Positions 37,066 through 46,256 of a stretch of DNA of 64,000 nucleotides are shown in pieces. Both the position numbers and the translations under genes were made by a program. The notes beneath the pieces were generated by a model. The model was not told the DNA's origin, searched no databases, and was given only the letters and a program-made list of their open reading frames with translations. Origin of the DNA: an uncultured Clostridia bacterium (GTDB lineage: Bacteria > Bacillota > Clostridia > Christensenellales > Borkfalkiaceae); assembly GCA_947624215.1 (NCBI GenBank), contig CANQJJ010000002.1, positions 1 through 64,000 of the forward strand, written 5' to 3'. Every line of letters begins with the position of its first letter. Positions within the stretch are counted from its first letter, which is position 1.

Positions 37066-39243
37066 ATGAAACGTGTATTTGCCATCATCGGCACGATACT
37101 TGCCGTGTGCGGGATCATTGTCCTTTCTCTCTTTTTGTATTTTCTCAGCGTGACGCGGGACGTCACGCTGGACCCTCAAAAATTGGCCCTCGATACTGCC
37201 TGTATCGCCCTCTACGACGGACGGGGCGAACATATGGAAGAGACCACCGCCGAGCCTGCACTCTATGCGGCCATGCCGGAACACCTCACACGCGCCTTCG
37301 TAGCCGTGGAAGATAAGCGGTTTTTCCAACACAACGGCTTCGATTACCGCCGCATCGTCAAGGCGGCGCTCAAAAATATCTCTACGCTCTCCTTCCGCGA
37401 GGGAGCTTCCACGATCTCCCAACAGCTGATCAAAAATACACACCTGACGAGCGAGAAGACGGTCACGCGGAAATTGAAGGAACTCAAACTCACGCGCATG
37501 CTCGAAAAAAACTACACCAAGGAGGATATTTTGGAGCGCTATCTCAACTCCATCTACTTCGGACACAGCGCATTCGGCATCGGAGAGGCGGCGTATTTCT
37601 ATTTTGAGAAACAGCCCGAGGAACTCGTCCCCGCGGAGAGTGCGCTCTTAGCCGCGCTCGTGAAGTCCCCCAACCGTTATTCGCCGTTCAAAGATGCCGA
37701 AGCCTGTCTCGCGCGGCGGAATTTCGTATTGAAACTCATGCACGAGCAGGGCTATTTGGACGACACGGCCTACTCCACCGCCCTCACCGTCCCCCTGCCC
37801 GCCTCGCCGCATCCCCTCGGGCACAGAAGTTTCTACCCCTCTCTCGTCTATGAAGAACTCTCAGAGATCTTCCCCGACGCCGAAACGGGCGAGCTCGGAG
37901 TTCTGCGCATCTACACTGCCTTCGACCCCGACTTGCAGGAGTCGCTGGAACAGATCCCAGCAGAGAGCGGCATCGTGGCCGTCGTCAGAGACAACAGGGA
38001 AAACTCCATCAAGGCGATCCGCACAACGGTAGGACTTCCGAGACGTCTTCCCGCGTCCACCATCAAGCCGCTTTTGGTCTACGGGCCTGCCATAGAGGAA
38101 AACCTCATCTCCCCCGCCACACCCATTTTAGACGAAAAGACAAATTTCGGAGGGTATACCCCCGAGGATGCGGGCGGCGTTTCGGGCACATATGTCAGCG
38201 CAAGGCAGGCGCTCGCAAAGAGCATCAATATTCCCGCGGTAAAACTTCTGAACGCGCTCGGCGTGGACAGGGGAGCGGCTTACCTCGAAAAAATGCAGCT
38301 CGAATTGTCCCGCGAGGACCGCACGCTCGCCGCGGCACTCGGCGGCGTGCAGGAGGGTTTCTCCCTGCCCGCACTCGTCGACGGCTATGCAACGCTCGCA
38401 AACGGGGGGCTCTACCGCCCCTCTGGCACCATTCTCCGTATCGAAAATGCCCGCGGAGACGTTTTATATGAGCACCATGTCCGAGATGAGCGCGTCTATT
38501 CCGAGGATACAGCCTTCCTCGTCACCGACATGCTGAAGACGGCGGCCAAGGAGGGAACGGCAAGAAAGCTGAAATCTCTCCCCTTTGACGTCGCCGCGAA
38601 AACGGGCACAAACGAAGTGAACGGTTTGAATCTCGACGCCTATACGATCGCCTACACCACGGAGGACACCGTCGGCGTATGGATGGGAAATGCAGACAAT
38701 ACCCCTATCCAAATCACGGGAGGGGGGCTTCCCGCAAACGCCGTCAAGGAGATCATGGCAAAGCTCTACGAAAAACACACTCCCGCCGCATTCTCCCGCC
38801 CGCAGAGCGTCGTGCGGCTTCCCTACGACGGAGAAGCCTATGAAAAGGAACACCGCGTCCTGCGCGCCGACCCTGCGGCCCCGCCCCTCATAGACCCCGA
38901 GGAATATTTTCGCGCTACGGCACTCCCGACGGAGCAAAGTACCCGTTTTTCCCGTCCCTCCATCAAAATGCCGCAAATTTATGTCAAAAATGGCAGTGTA
39001 AACATAGTACTATGCCAAACAGAATACTATGATTATGTCATAAAAAGAGAAAATCGTGGCACGGTCGCCACAATCTACAGCGGAGAATTCCGCACAAATA
39101 TCTGCGATAATACGGTGGAACCCGGGGAGAGTTATCTCTATACCGTCATCCCGTACTACCAAGGGAATGAAGGAATGCCCGCACTGCTTCCGCGCGTTCA
39201 GATATCCTCCCCCTCTGCGCTTCCCGAGGATTGGTGGGACTGA
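37066..39243 (+). CDS. Class A penicillin-binding protein with C-terminal Fn3-like tail
   Basis: FVAVEDKRFFQHNGFDYRRIVKAALKN, EGASTISQQLIKNTHL, PASTIKPLLVYGPAIE, AAKTGTNE. Confidence 0.95.
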   Translation: MKRVFAIIGTILAVCGIIVLSLFLYFLSVTRDVTLDPQKLALDTACIALYDGRGEHMEETTAEPALYAAMPEHLTRAFVAVEDKRFFQHNGFDYRRIVKAALKNISTLSFREGASTISQQLIKNTHLTSEKTVTRKLKELKLTRMLEKNYTKEDILERYLNSIYFGHSAFGIGEAAYFYFEKQPEELVPAESALLAALVKSPNRYSPFKDAEACLARRNFVLKLMHEQGYLDDTAYSTALTVPLPASPHPLGHRSFYPSLVYEELSEIFPDAETGELGVLRIYTAFDPDLQESLEQIPAESGIVAVVRDNRENSIKAIRTTVGLPRRLPASTIKPLLVYGPAIEENLISPATPILDEKTNFGGYTPEDAGGVSGTYVSARQALAKSINIPAVKLLNALGVDRGAAYLEKMQLELSREDRTLAAALGGVQEGFSLPALVDGYATLANGGLYRPSGTILRIENARGDVLYEHHVRDERVYSEDTAFLVTDMLKTAAKEGTARKLKSLPFDVAAKTGTNEVNGLNLDAYTIAYTTEDTVGVWMGNADNTPIQITGGGLPANAVKEIMAKLYEKHTPAAFSRPQSVVRLPYDGEAYEKEHRVLRADPAAPPLIDPEEYFRATALPTEQSTRFSRPSIKMPQIYVKNGSVNIVLCQTEYYDYVIKRENRGTVATIYSGEFRTNICDNTVEPGESYLYTVIPYYQGNEGMPALLPRVQISSPSALPEDWWD
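39007..39027. repeat. Degenerate palindrome copy 4 (inside the PBP CDS): GTACTATGCCAAACAGAATAC
   Basis: 8-5-8 layout with two arm mismatches; overlaps the perfect 12-bp palindrome CATAGTACTATG. Confidence 0.45.
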
Positions 39244-40395
39244 TCAGAACTCGATACGCTCTACCGTCGCGAGGGACTCTTCGACGAGCGCCTCCACGTC
39301 CAGCTTCCCCTCTTCGGCTTCCACCGCCGAGAGCTTCGGCCGCGTCGCGGGAAACTCGGGCAAAAACACCGTGCAACAATCCTCATACGGGAGAACGGAG
39401 GTATCATATGTCCCGATCTTCTTCGCGCGGAGGATGATCTCGTCTTTGTCGAATCCGACGAGCGGGCGGAGCACGGGAAGCGTTACGACAGCATTGGAGG
39501 ACGTCATGCCCTCGAGCGTCTGGCTCGCGACTTGCCCGAGGCTCTCCCCCGTCACGAGACAGCCCGCCTCCAGCCTTCCCGCGATGCGCTCTGCAATGCG
39601 GAACATGAAGCGCCGCAAGAGGGTCACGTTGAGTTCGGGCTTGCACTTTGCGTGGATCTCCTCCTGGATGTGCGTGACGGAGACGGTGCGAAGGAGACGG
39701 ACCTGCGTATATTGGGACAAAGTTTTCGCAAGCTCGACGACTTTCTCCTTTGCGCCCTCGTTCGTGTAAGGATAGCTGTGGAAATGCAACAGCTCCACGG
39801 TGAGCCCGCGTTTTGCCATCATATAGCCGGCCACAGGGGAATCAATGCCCCCCGAGATCATGAGAAGGCCCTTGCCCGAGGTGCCCACGGGCATTCCCCC
39901 GGCCCCCTCCCCGAACGAGCCGAAAACGAGCGCACTGCCCCCGTCGCGGATATCAATGTAGACCGTGTGCTCCGGCGCATGGATGTCCACGCGGAGCGCG
40001 GGAAAATCCGACAGGAGCCGTCCGCCGATCGCGGCACTGATCTCCATGGAATTCAGCGGGTATTTCTTGTAGCCGCGGTGCGTGACGACCTTAAAACTCC
40101 CCTCCGCCGGCGCGACCTCTTTCACGCACGCATAGACAGAATCGAGATCGTTGTCGACGAGATAGCCGACGGAGTAGGAATGGACACCGAAAACCCTGCC
40201 GACGCGCGCTGCAACTTCCTCGGCAAGCTCCTCCGGAAATTTTGCGACCAGCCACCTGCCGCTTGTCCTGTGCAATTCGTGGCGGATCCCCTTGAGGCTC
40301 TTTTCGAGATTCATGGAAAACACATGCTCGAAGTAGCCGCGGTTTTTACCCTTCAAATGTATTTCCGCATAGCGGATAATGACAACCTTTTCCAT
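39244..40395 (-). CDS. thiI: tRNA 4-thiouridine synthase ThiI
   Basis: IRYAEIHLKGKNRGYFE, LLMISGGIDSPVAGYMMAKRG, YEDCCTVF. Confidence 0.95.
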   Translation of the reverse strand: MEKVVIIRYAEIHLKGKNRGYFEHVFSMNLEKSLKGIRHELHRTSGRWLVAKFPEELAEEVAARVGRVFGVHSYSVGYLVDNDLDSVYACVKEVAPAEGSFKVVTHRGYKKYPLNSMEISAAIGGRLLSDFPALRVDIHAPEHTVYIDIRDGGSALVFGSFGEGAGGMPVGTSGKGLLMISGGIDSPVAGYMMAKRGLTVELLHFHSYPYTNEGAKEKVVELAKTLSQYTQVRLLRTVSVTHIQEEIHAKCKPELNVTLLRRFMFRIAERIAGRLEAGCLVTGESLGQVASQTLEGMTSSNAVVTLPVLRPLVGFDKDEIILRAKKIGTYDTSVLPYEDCCTVFLPEFPATRPKLSAVEAEEGKLDVEALVEESLATVERIEF

Positions 40396-41517
40396 TTATA
40401 CTTTTCCTTTGAACTCCTTGACTACGGCAACAATGGCGTCCGCCGCTTGCAGGATCTCTTCCTCGGTATTTTCGGGTGAAAAACTGATACGGAGCACGCC
40501 GTCCAAGACGTCTTCCCCATATCCGCACGCCGCAATGACGCGGCTGAAACGGTTTTTGGAGGAACAGGCGCTCCCCGTTCCCACACATACGCCGCGGTCA
40601 AAGAGCATGCGCTGCAAGACCTCGCCGCGCGCCCCGGGGACGGATACCGTAAGAATGTAAGCCGACCCGTTCTCCGCGGAAATGCGGTAGAAATACTCCT
40701 CTGCGCGGAGGCGTTCCCACATGCGTTTGCGAAGTGCGCCGATACGTTCGTAATTCTCTGCGATGCGGGGAAATCTCTCTGCGGCGGCATAAGCAAAATC
40801 GAGGATCCCGAGCACGTTCTCCGTGCCGCTCCTGAGCCCGCCTTCCTGTCCGCCCCCGTTGATAAAGGGAGCAAGGACAAGCCCCTTGCGCTTCACGAGC
40901 CCCCCCACGCCTTTCAATCCTCCGATCTTATGAGCGCTGATGCTGTAGAGGTCCACCTCGCGCGGGAGCCTGAACGGCAGTTTCCCGTATGCCTGCACGC
41001 CGTCGGAATGAAAGACGGTGCGCGGGTTTTTGCGCTTCACCCTGCGGGCGATCTCCGCGATGTCATTGATCGCTCCCGTCTCGTTGTTGACATGCACCAC
41101 GGAGACAAGCGTCGTCTTTTCGTCTACCAGGTCGAGAAGCGCATCTATATTCACTCTTCCGTCCGCTTCGAGCGGAGCAAAGCGCGGTTCGACGCCGCGG
41201 TTTTTCAGCTCCGTAAAACTTCTTTCGACGGCGGCATGCTCCCCAGCCGAGGTCACGGCATTCCAACGCCGCGCAACGGAAAACACGGCCTGGTTGTCCG
41301 CTTCCGTGCCGCACGAGGTAAAAATTAGTTCAAACGCGGTAGGATCGGCGACAGCAGAGAGCAATTGCTTCCTCGCCTCCCCGATCATCTTCTGCACCGC
41401 AAATCCCCCGCCGTAACGTGCGGAGGGGTTAAAATAATATTCGCGGTATTCCCGCACGGCGCGCTCGAGTGCCTGTGGAGCAGGAGCCGTCGTCGCGGCA
41501 TTGTCAAGATATATCAT
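40396..41517 (-). CDS. Cysteine desulfurase (NifS/IscS-like)
   Basis: MIYLDNAATTAPAPQAL, SAHKIGGLKGVGGL, GSACSSKNRFSRV. Confidence 0.95.
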   Translation of the reverse strand: MIYLDNAATTAPAPQALERAVREYREYYFNPSARYGGGFAVQKMIGEARKQLLSAVADPTAFELIFTSCGTEADNQAVFSVARRWNAVTSAGEHAAVERSFTELKNRGVEPRFAPLEADGRVNIDALLDLVDEKTTLVSVVHVNNETGAINDIAEIARRVKRKNPRTVFHSDGVQAYGKLPFRLPREVDLYSISAHKIGGLKGVGGLVKRKGLVLAPFINGGGQEGGLRSGTENVLGILDFAYAAAERFPRIAENYERIGALRKRMWERLRAEEYFYRISAENGSAYILTVSVPGARGEVLQRMLFDRGVCVGTGSACSSKNRFSRVIAACGYGEDVLDGVLRISFSPENTEEEILQAADAIVAVVKEFKGKV

Positions 41518-42143
41518 CTGCGCTCCAATTTATTGCGTCCTGCCGCAAAGACGATGTTTTCCAGCAATTGACGGCGGCATTCGAGAATGTAGATCTGCTT
41601 CTCCAACGTCGTCGATTGCACGATATAGATCATTTCCTTTCCCTCGGCAGGTTCCTTGTTGGGAGTACAGCGGGCGGGCTTTTTCCCTTTCATACCGCGC
41701 AAAGCATTTTGGTATGCGTCACTGCCCACCCAGCCGATCAGCAAGATCCTGTCCGCTTTGAGTGTGGTGAGGAACTTTCTCTTGCGCCCGTTGAAGACCT
41801 TCGTGATGCGGATCTCATCCTCGACAAACGTGTAGTCATAGCTGATATTGAAACGGTTTTTCAAGAACCAACAGAGAACGCCGAACCCGATGAGGATGAC
41901 GAGCATGCCAAACCACTGCACAAACGTAAAGACGCGTTGGATCGTAGAAAGCTCCGCGTTGTTCATCGTGTTATAGACAAGCTGAAAGGAAAACATCGCC
42001 CCACCGCCGATCCCGAGCACGAAAAAGATGATCGCGACGACTTTGAAAGCCATATACAAACGGCTCTCGGCGCGGCTGTTGACGGAAATGGCGCTCTCTT
42101 CATAAAACCCATCTCTGATCATCGGAATCTCACCCCCAATCAC
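41514..42143 (-). CDS. Uncharacterised two-TM protein
   Basis: ATGA overlap with nifS; IRDGFYEESAISVNSRAESRLYMAFKVVAIIFFVLG. Confidence 0.75.
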   Translation of the reverse strand: MIGGEIPMIRDGFYEESAISVNSRAESRLYMAFKVVAIIFFVLGIGGGAMFSFQLVYNTMNNAELSTIQRVFTFVQWFGMLVILIGFGVLCWFLKNRFNISYDYTFVEDEIRITKVFNGRKRKFLTTLKADRILLIGWVGSDAYQNALRGMKGKKPARCTPNKEPAEGKEMIYIVQSTTLEKQIYILECRRQLLENIVFAAGRNKLERR

Positions 42144-42277
42144 ATTTGTAATAACGACCTAATTATAACACAGCGGAGCTCTTTCGTCAAGCGGCACGCA
42201 TGAAAAGCCGAGAATATTTTCGACAGGGAAGCTACTCATAATGGGGCATTATATCAAAATATCTCAATGTTTGAATA

Positions 42278-42298
42278 GTATTATGTCTCGCATAATAC
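42278..42298. repeat. Dispersed palindrome copy 5: GTATTATGTCTCGCATAATAC
   Basis: Perfect 8-5-8 inverted repeat. Confidence 0.85.
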
Positions 42299-42330
42299 AT
42301 CGCAAAAATACAAAAACAAGCACTTTAAGG

Positions 42331-42362
42331 GGCAAAAAGTCCCCCGCAACAGCTTGCGAGGG
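42331..42362 (-). terminator. Intrinsic terminator after the 42369 gene
   Basis: Minus strand CCCTCGCAA-GCTG-TTGCGGGGG then ACTTTTTG. Confidence 0.65.
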
Positions 42363-42368
42363 CAAAAA

Positions 42369-42827
42369 TCATGAATCAAGTTCGCTTTGAAAATCAGGGT
42401 AGAAACGCAGGATCTCCTCTTCTGTAAAGCAGGCTTCATACGGTTTCATGAAGGGCACTTTTTTATAAAAGGTGAACTTGTCCTCTGAGTCTTGGGTGGC
42501 GAACGTACAGATATATTTCCGCGGCGTCTCTTTGACTCCGACGCACCCCCCTACCGCATCGTAGGTAAAGGTCTTTCTTCTGGTATGGATGTGCACGACC
42601 TCTTTTGTCATCTCAAAATTCGTCACCGTACCCATCGAGAAAAAGATTTGATACCATCCGTAGACGCTAAACAGTGCGATGACCGAAGCGCCCCCTATGA
42701 TCATGAACCCGATCACCCCCATGAAGGAGAAGATGAGCGAGATCGCGATGAGAATGAGGAGCGGAATGCATACAAGAAGGACGATCTTCTTCATAAATTT
42801 GACATAACGGAGGATCGGCTCTTTCAT
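42369..42827 (-). CDS. Uncharacterised two-TM protein
   Basis: MKEPILRYVKFMKKIVLLVCIPLLILIAISLIF; ATGA overlap with the flavin reductase gene. Confidence 0.75.
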   Translation of the reverse strand: MKEPILRYVKFMKKIVLLVCIPLLILIAISLIFSFMGVIGFMIIGGASVIALFSVYGWYQIFFSMGTVTNFEMTKEVVHIHTRRKTFTYDAVGGCVGVKETPRKYICTFATQDSEDKFTFYKKVPFMKPYEACFTEEEILRFYPDFQSELDS

Positions 42828-43378
42828 TTTTTGATCACCTTCCCCGTAAATCCGTACGTTCCGAGTGCGTCCCCCGTCGCGCGGTATATCCCGTTCGCAT
42901 AGGAGAGAAGCGCCTCGGGGACGGGCCGTCCGTTTCGAACGATCTCTTCCCGCGCAAGCACATCCACGACCTCCCCGAAGAAGACGGCATGCGTGGGCAA
43001 ATCGACGCGGTTTATCACTTTGCATTCAAGGCTCAGCGGGCTTTCTTCGAGATGCGGACACTTTACCCCCATACCATGTCCGCGTGTAAGGCCCGCCGCG
43101 GCGAATTTATCGACGTCTCTTCCGGAGGTGATGCCGCAGGTATCTACGGCACGGACCATGGAGGGCTCCATGAGATTGACAGTAAACTCCCCGTGCCGCT
43201 CGATGAGGCCAAGCGAAAATCTGCTGTGCCGCACGGCGATCGTGACGATGGGCGGCTCGGCATTCACCGTCCCCGCCCACGCGAGTGTGATGGCATTGTT
43301 TTCCGTCTCATCCCCGCACGTTACGATCACTGCGGGCAACGGCGCAAGGCACGTTGAAGGCTTCAATTGCACTTTCAT
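42824..43378 (-). CDS. Flavin reductase-like protein
   Basis: LPAVIVTCGDETENNAITLAWAGTVNAEPPIVTIAVRHSRFSLGLIERHGEFTVNL. Confidence 0.88.
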   Translation of the reverse strand: MKVQLKPSTCLAPLPAVIVTCGDETENNAITLAWAGTVNAEPPIVTIAVRHSRFSLGLIERHGEFTVNLMEPSMVRAVDTCGITSGRDVDKFAAAGLTRGHGMGVKCPHLEESPLSLECKVINRVDLPTHAVFFGEVVDVLAREEIVRNGRPVPEALLSYANGIYRATGDALGTYGFTGKVIKK

Positions 43379-44118
43379 TTGTCTCTCCTTTCATACCACA
43401 GGCGCATCTGCGTGCAGAGCGCCCCGCTCTCATCGAGAGCCTCGATGGCCGCCCCGTCTTCCATGTCCTCACGGAGAAACGTCAGCGTTTCTCCCTCTTT
43501 CGCCTGCCGCGAATAGGTAATGTGGAAGGCGGAGATCCGCAACACGCCGAGCTCCTCCATCGAAAAACAATCGAGGAAGAAATCCGCATATTTCGCGTTG
43601 TTGGCATGCAAATAGTGGTCGCAGTCGCTGTTGCCGACTGTGCGCGTGTGCACCTGCTTCCCATTTTGGATGCGCGGGATCTTCCACCGCGTGACCTCGA
43701 GCGCTTTCTCGTTGCGGTACGGGCAACGCGTGTGCGCTTCTTTCAGGCGCTCGGGGAGCAGAAGCGAAAACGTTTTCAGATCGACGAGGCACCAGCGCGA
43801 GGCAAGGCGGGCCACTTCTCCCCGTTCGCTCGTGACGCGGTAATCGCGCTCGAAGATAACATGGCGGGGCGGCAAGGGCCACGTCTCCACGGTGAGTTTG
43901 TCCCCCAGATAAACGGGGCCGCAAAACTCGCAATGCGTATCCACGACAATGAATCCCAAGCCCTGCGGGCGCAGATCGTCGTAGCCGAATCCGAGTTCAT
44001 CGGCGCTCGCGCAGGCGGATTCCTGCACGGTTTCGAGGAGCGCGGAGAGTTTCAATTCATCCTTGAAATCAAAATCGGAGTATTTGAGTCCGTATGTCCT
44101 GATATTTGCGTAACTCAT
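43375..44118 (-). CDS. Acyl-ACP thioesterase
   Basis: LKLSALLETVQESACASADELGFGYDDL...RTVGNSDCDHYLHANNAKYADFFLDCF hotdog-fold pattern. Confidence 0.88.
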   Translation of the reverse strand: MSYANIRTYGLKYSDFDFKDELKLSALLETVQESACASADELGFGYDDLRPQGLGFIVVDTHCEFCGPVYLGDKLTVETWPLPPRHVIFERDYRVTSERGEVARLASRWCLVDLKTFSLLLPERLKEAHTRCPYRNEKALEVTRWKIPRIQNGKQVHTRTVGNSDCDHYLHANNAKYADFFLDCFSMEELGVLRISAFHITYSRQAKEGETLTFLREDMEDGAAIEALDESGALCTQMRLWYERRDK

Positions 44119-44149
44119 ATCCGAATTGTAGCATATCGGGAAAAAAATG

Positions 44150-44848
44150 TCAAGAGGCGGTCGAAAGAAATTCAATGGATGCCGCAACGATGGTCTTGGC
44201 AAGTTTTTCACGGTATCCGTCATCGAGCAGCAGTTTTTCATCCTCCGTATTGGAGAGAAAGCCGCATTCCACGATGACGGCGGGCGCCTCAGAACAGTTG
44301 AGCACGAAGTAATCGCCCGCAAGCGCCTCCGTCTTCTTGACGCACTCGGGCATGCGGTTGAGGTTTGTCTGGATCATGCGCGCAAGCATGACGGACGCGG
44401 AGACGTCTTCGCGGAAAAACACCTGTGCGCCCCGCCTCGAAGGCTGCGAAAAGAAGTTCTGGTGCACGGATATCACGATGGACGGCGCGCTTCCGCGAAT
44501 GATCTCGGCGCGTTTTTCCATGTCGCGGCGCTTGTATCCCTTGGTCGCGAGCCCGTAGAGCCCCGCCTCGGTCGGCCGCGTTTGAACGACGAGAAATCCC
44601 GCGTCCTCGAATTCCCGCGTGAGGATACGGGAGACGGCAAGGTTGATGTCGCTCTCCTTGGTGCCCGTGGCCGTTCCCGCGACGCCGCCGTCCACACCGC
44701 CGTGCCCCGCGTCGATGACAACCGTGAGCCGCAACGATTCGGAAGCCGTTCGGGCGAGCGCGAAAAAGCATATGCCGAAAGTGACCGCGACGGCAAGCGC
44801 AAGACTGACAAAGCCGAAAATGACACGGTGCCGATAAAAAAAGCTCAT
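44150..44848 (-). CDS. N-acetylmuramoyl-L-alanine amidase (CwlD-like)
   Basis: VVIDAGHGGVDGGVAG, ESDINLAVSRIL, VIVECGFLSNTEDEKLL. Confidence 0.92.
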   Translation of the reverse strand: MSFFYRHRVIFGFVSLALAVAVTFGICFFALARTASESLRLTVVIDAGHGGVDGGVAGTATGTKESDINLAVSRILTREFEDAGFLVVQTRPTEAGLYGLATKGYKRRDMEKRAEIIRGSAPSIVISVHQNFFSQPSRRGAQVFFREDVSASVMLARMIQTNLNRMPECVKKTEALAGDYFVLNCSEAPAVIVECGFLSNTEDEKLLLDDGYREKLAKTIVAASIEFLSTAS

Positions 44849-44864
44849 ACGGTATTGTATGAGC
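44836..44864 (-). terminator. Intrinsic terminator overlapping the start codon of the cwlD-like gene
   Basis: Minus strand GCTCATAC-AATACC-GTATGAGC then TTTTTTT; ATG lies in the 3' arm. Confidence 0.8.
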
Positions 44865-44890
44865 CCCTTTTGTCCGATAGACGCGTTTCT

Positions 44891-46255
44891 CTATTCCTTA
44901 TTTTTCAGATATGCGTCGATGGCGCGCGCAGCCGTCCTCCCCGCTCCCATCGCAAGGATGACCGTTGCAGCCCCCGTTACGGCGTCCCCGCCCGCATAAA
45001 CCCCGTCAAGCTCGGTCTTCCCGTCTTCGTCGGCTACGATCTCACCGTGCGGTTTGAAGGCGATGCCCTTCGTCGTACGGGCAATGAGCGGATTGGGAGA
45101 CGTGCCGAGCGCGGGGATGATGCAGTCTGCGTCCAGCCGCACCGTCTCGTCCGTGGGGATGGGTCGCCTTCTCCCGGTGGGGTCGGGCTCCCCGAGCTGC
45201 ATCCGCGTGCACAGAAGCCCGCAGACGTCGCCGTTCTCCGCCAATACTTCCTTCGGGCTCAACAGAAAATCAAATACGACCCCTTCCTCTTTGGCATGCG
45301 CGATCTCCTCTTTGCGGGCAGGCAATTCCTCCTCTGTTCTGCGGTAGACGACCGTCACTTCCGCCCCCAGCCTGCGGGCACAGCGCGCCGCGTCCATCGC
45401 AACGTTGCCCCCTCCCACCACGAGCACTTTTCGGGCACGGAAGACGGGCGTTTCGGCGTTCTCCTCATAGGCCTTCATGAGGTTGATCCGCGTCAGGTAT
45501 TCGTTTGCGGAAAACACGCCGCGCGCATTCTCCCCGGGAATATGCATAAATTTGGGAAGGCCCGCCCCCGTGCCGAGAAAGACGGCTTCGTAGCCCTCCT
45601 CAAACAATTCCTCCACGGACTCCGTGCATCCGATCACAGAGTTCAGAACAAACTGCACGCCCTGCGCTTCAAGCTCGGAGATCTCCCTCTGCACGATCTC
45701 CTTGGGCAGACGAAATGCGGGGATCCCATAGACGAGCACTCCCCCGGCCTTATGGAGCGCCTCAAAGACCGTGACGCGATAGCCGCGCTTTGCGAGTTCC
45801 CCCGCGCAGGAGAGACCGGCGGGCCCGGAGCCCACGACGGCAACGCGGCGTCCCGTCTGCTCCACGGCGGAGGTTGGAGCGTGGGCCATGTGATGATCGG
45901 CGGCAAACCGTTCGAGCGCCCCGATCGCCACGGGCTCCCCCTTGATGCCGCACACGCAGTTGCCCTCGCATTGGCGTTCCTGCGGGCAGACCCTGCCGCA
46001 CACCGCGGGAAGTGCATTCGTTGCGCGGATGATCCGGTAGGCCTCTTCAAAGTTTCTGTTTGCGATCTCTTGGATAAACGCGGGGATCTGTACCCCGACG
46101 GGACAGCCCGCCGTACACGGTTTTGTCTTGCACCTCAGGCAACGGTTGGCCTCGGCGACCGCCGTCTCCTCGGAATATCCCGCAACAACTTCCCGAAAAT
46201 TTCCGATCCGTTCCGACGGGTCTCTCACAGCCGCCGCATGTCTTGCAGTTTTCAT
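44891..46255 (-). CDS. NADPH-dependent glutamate synthase small-chain-like / NfnB-like flavoprotein
   Basis: AEANRCLRCKTKPCTAGCPVGVQIP, GSGPAGLSCAGELAKRGYRVTVFEA, VVGGGNVAMDAARCARRLGAEVTVVYRR. Confidence 0.92.
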   Translation of the reverse strand: MKTARHAAAVRDPSERIGNFREVVAGYSEETAVAEANRCLRCKTKPCTAGCPVGVQIPAFIQEIANRNFEEAYRIIRATNALPAVCGRVCPQERQCEGNCVCGIKGEPVAIGALERFAADHHMAHAPTSAVEQTGRRVAVVGSGPAGLSCAGELAKRGYRVTVFEALHKAGGVLVYGIPAFRLPKEIVQREISELEAQGVQFVLNSVIGCTESVEELFEEGYEAVFLGTGAGLPKFMHIPGENARGVFSANEYLTRINLMKAYEENAETPVFRARKVLVVGGGNVAMDAARCARRLGAEVTVVYRRTEEELPARKEEIAHAKEEGVVFDFLLSPKEVLAENGDVCGLLCTRMQLGEPDPTGRRRPIPTDETVRLDADCIIPALGTSPNPLIARTTKGIAFKPHGEIVADEDGKTELDGVYAGGDAVTGAATVILAMGAGRTAARAIDAYLKNKE

Positions 46256-46256
46256 C

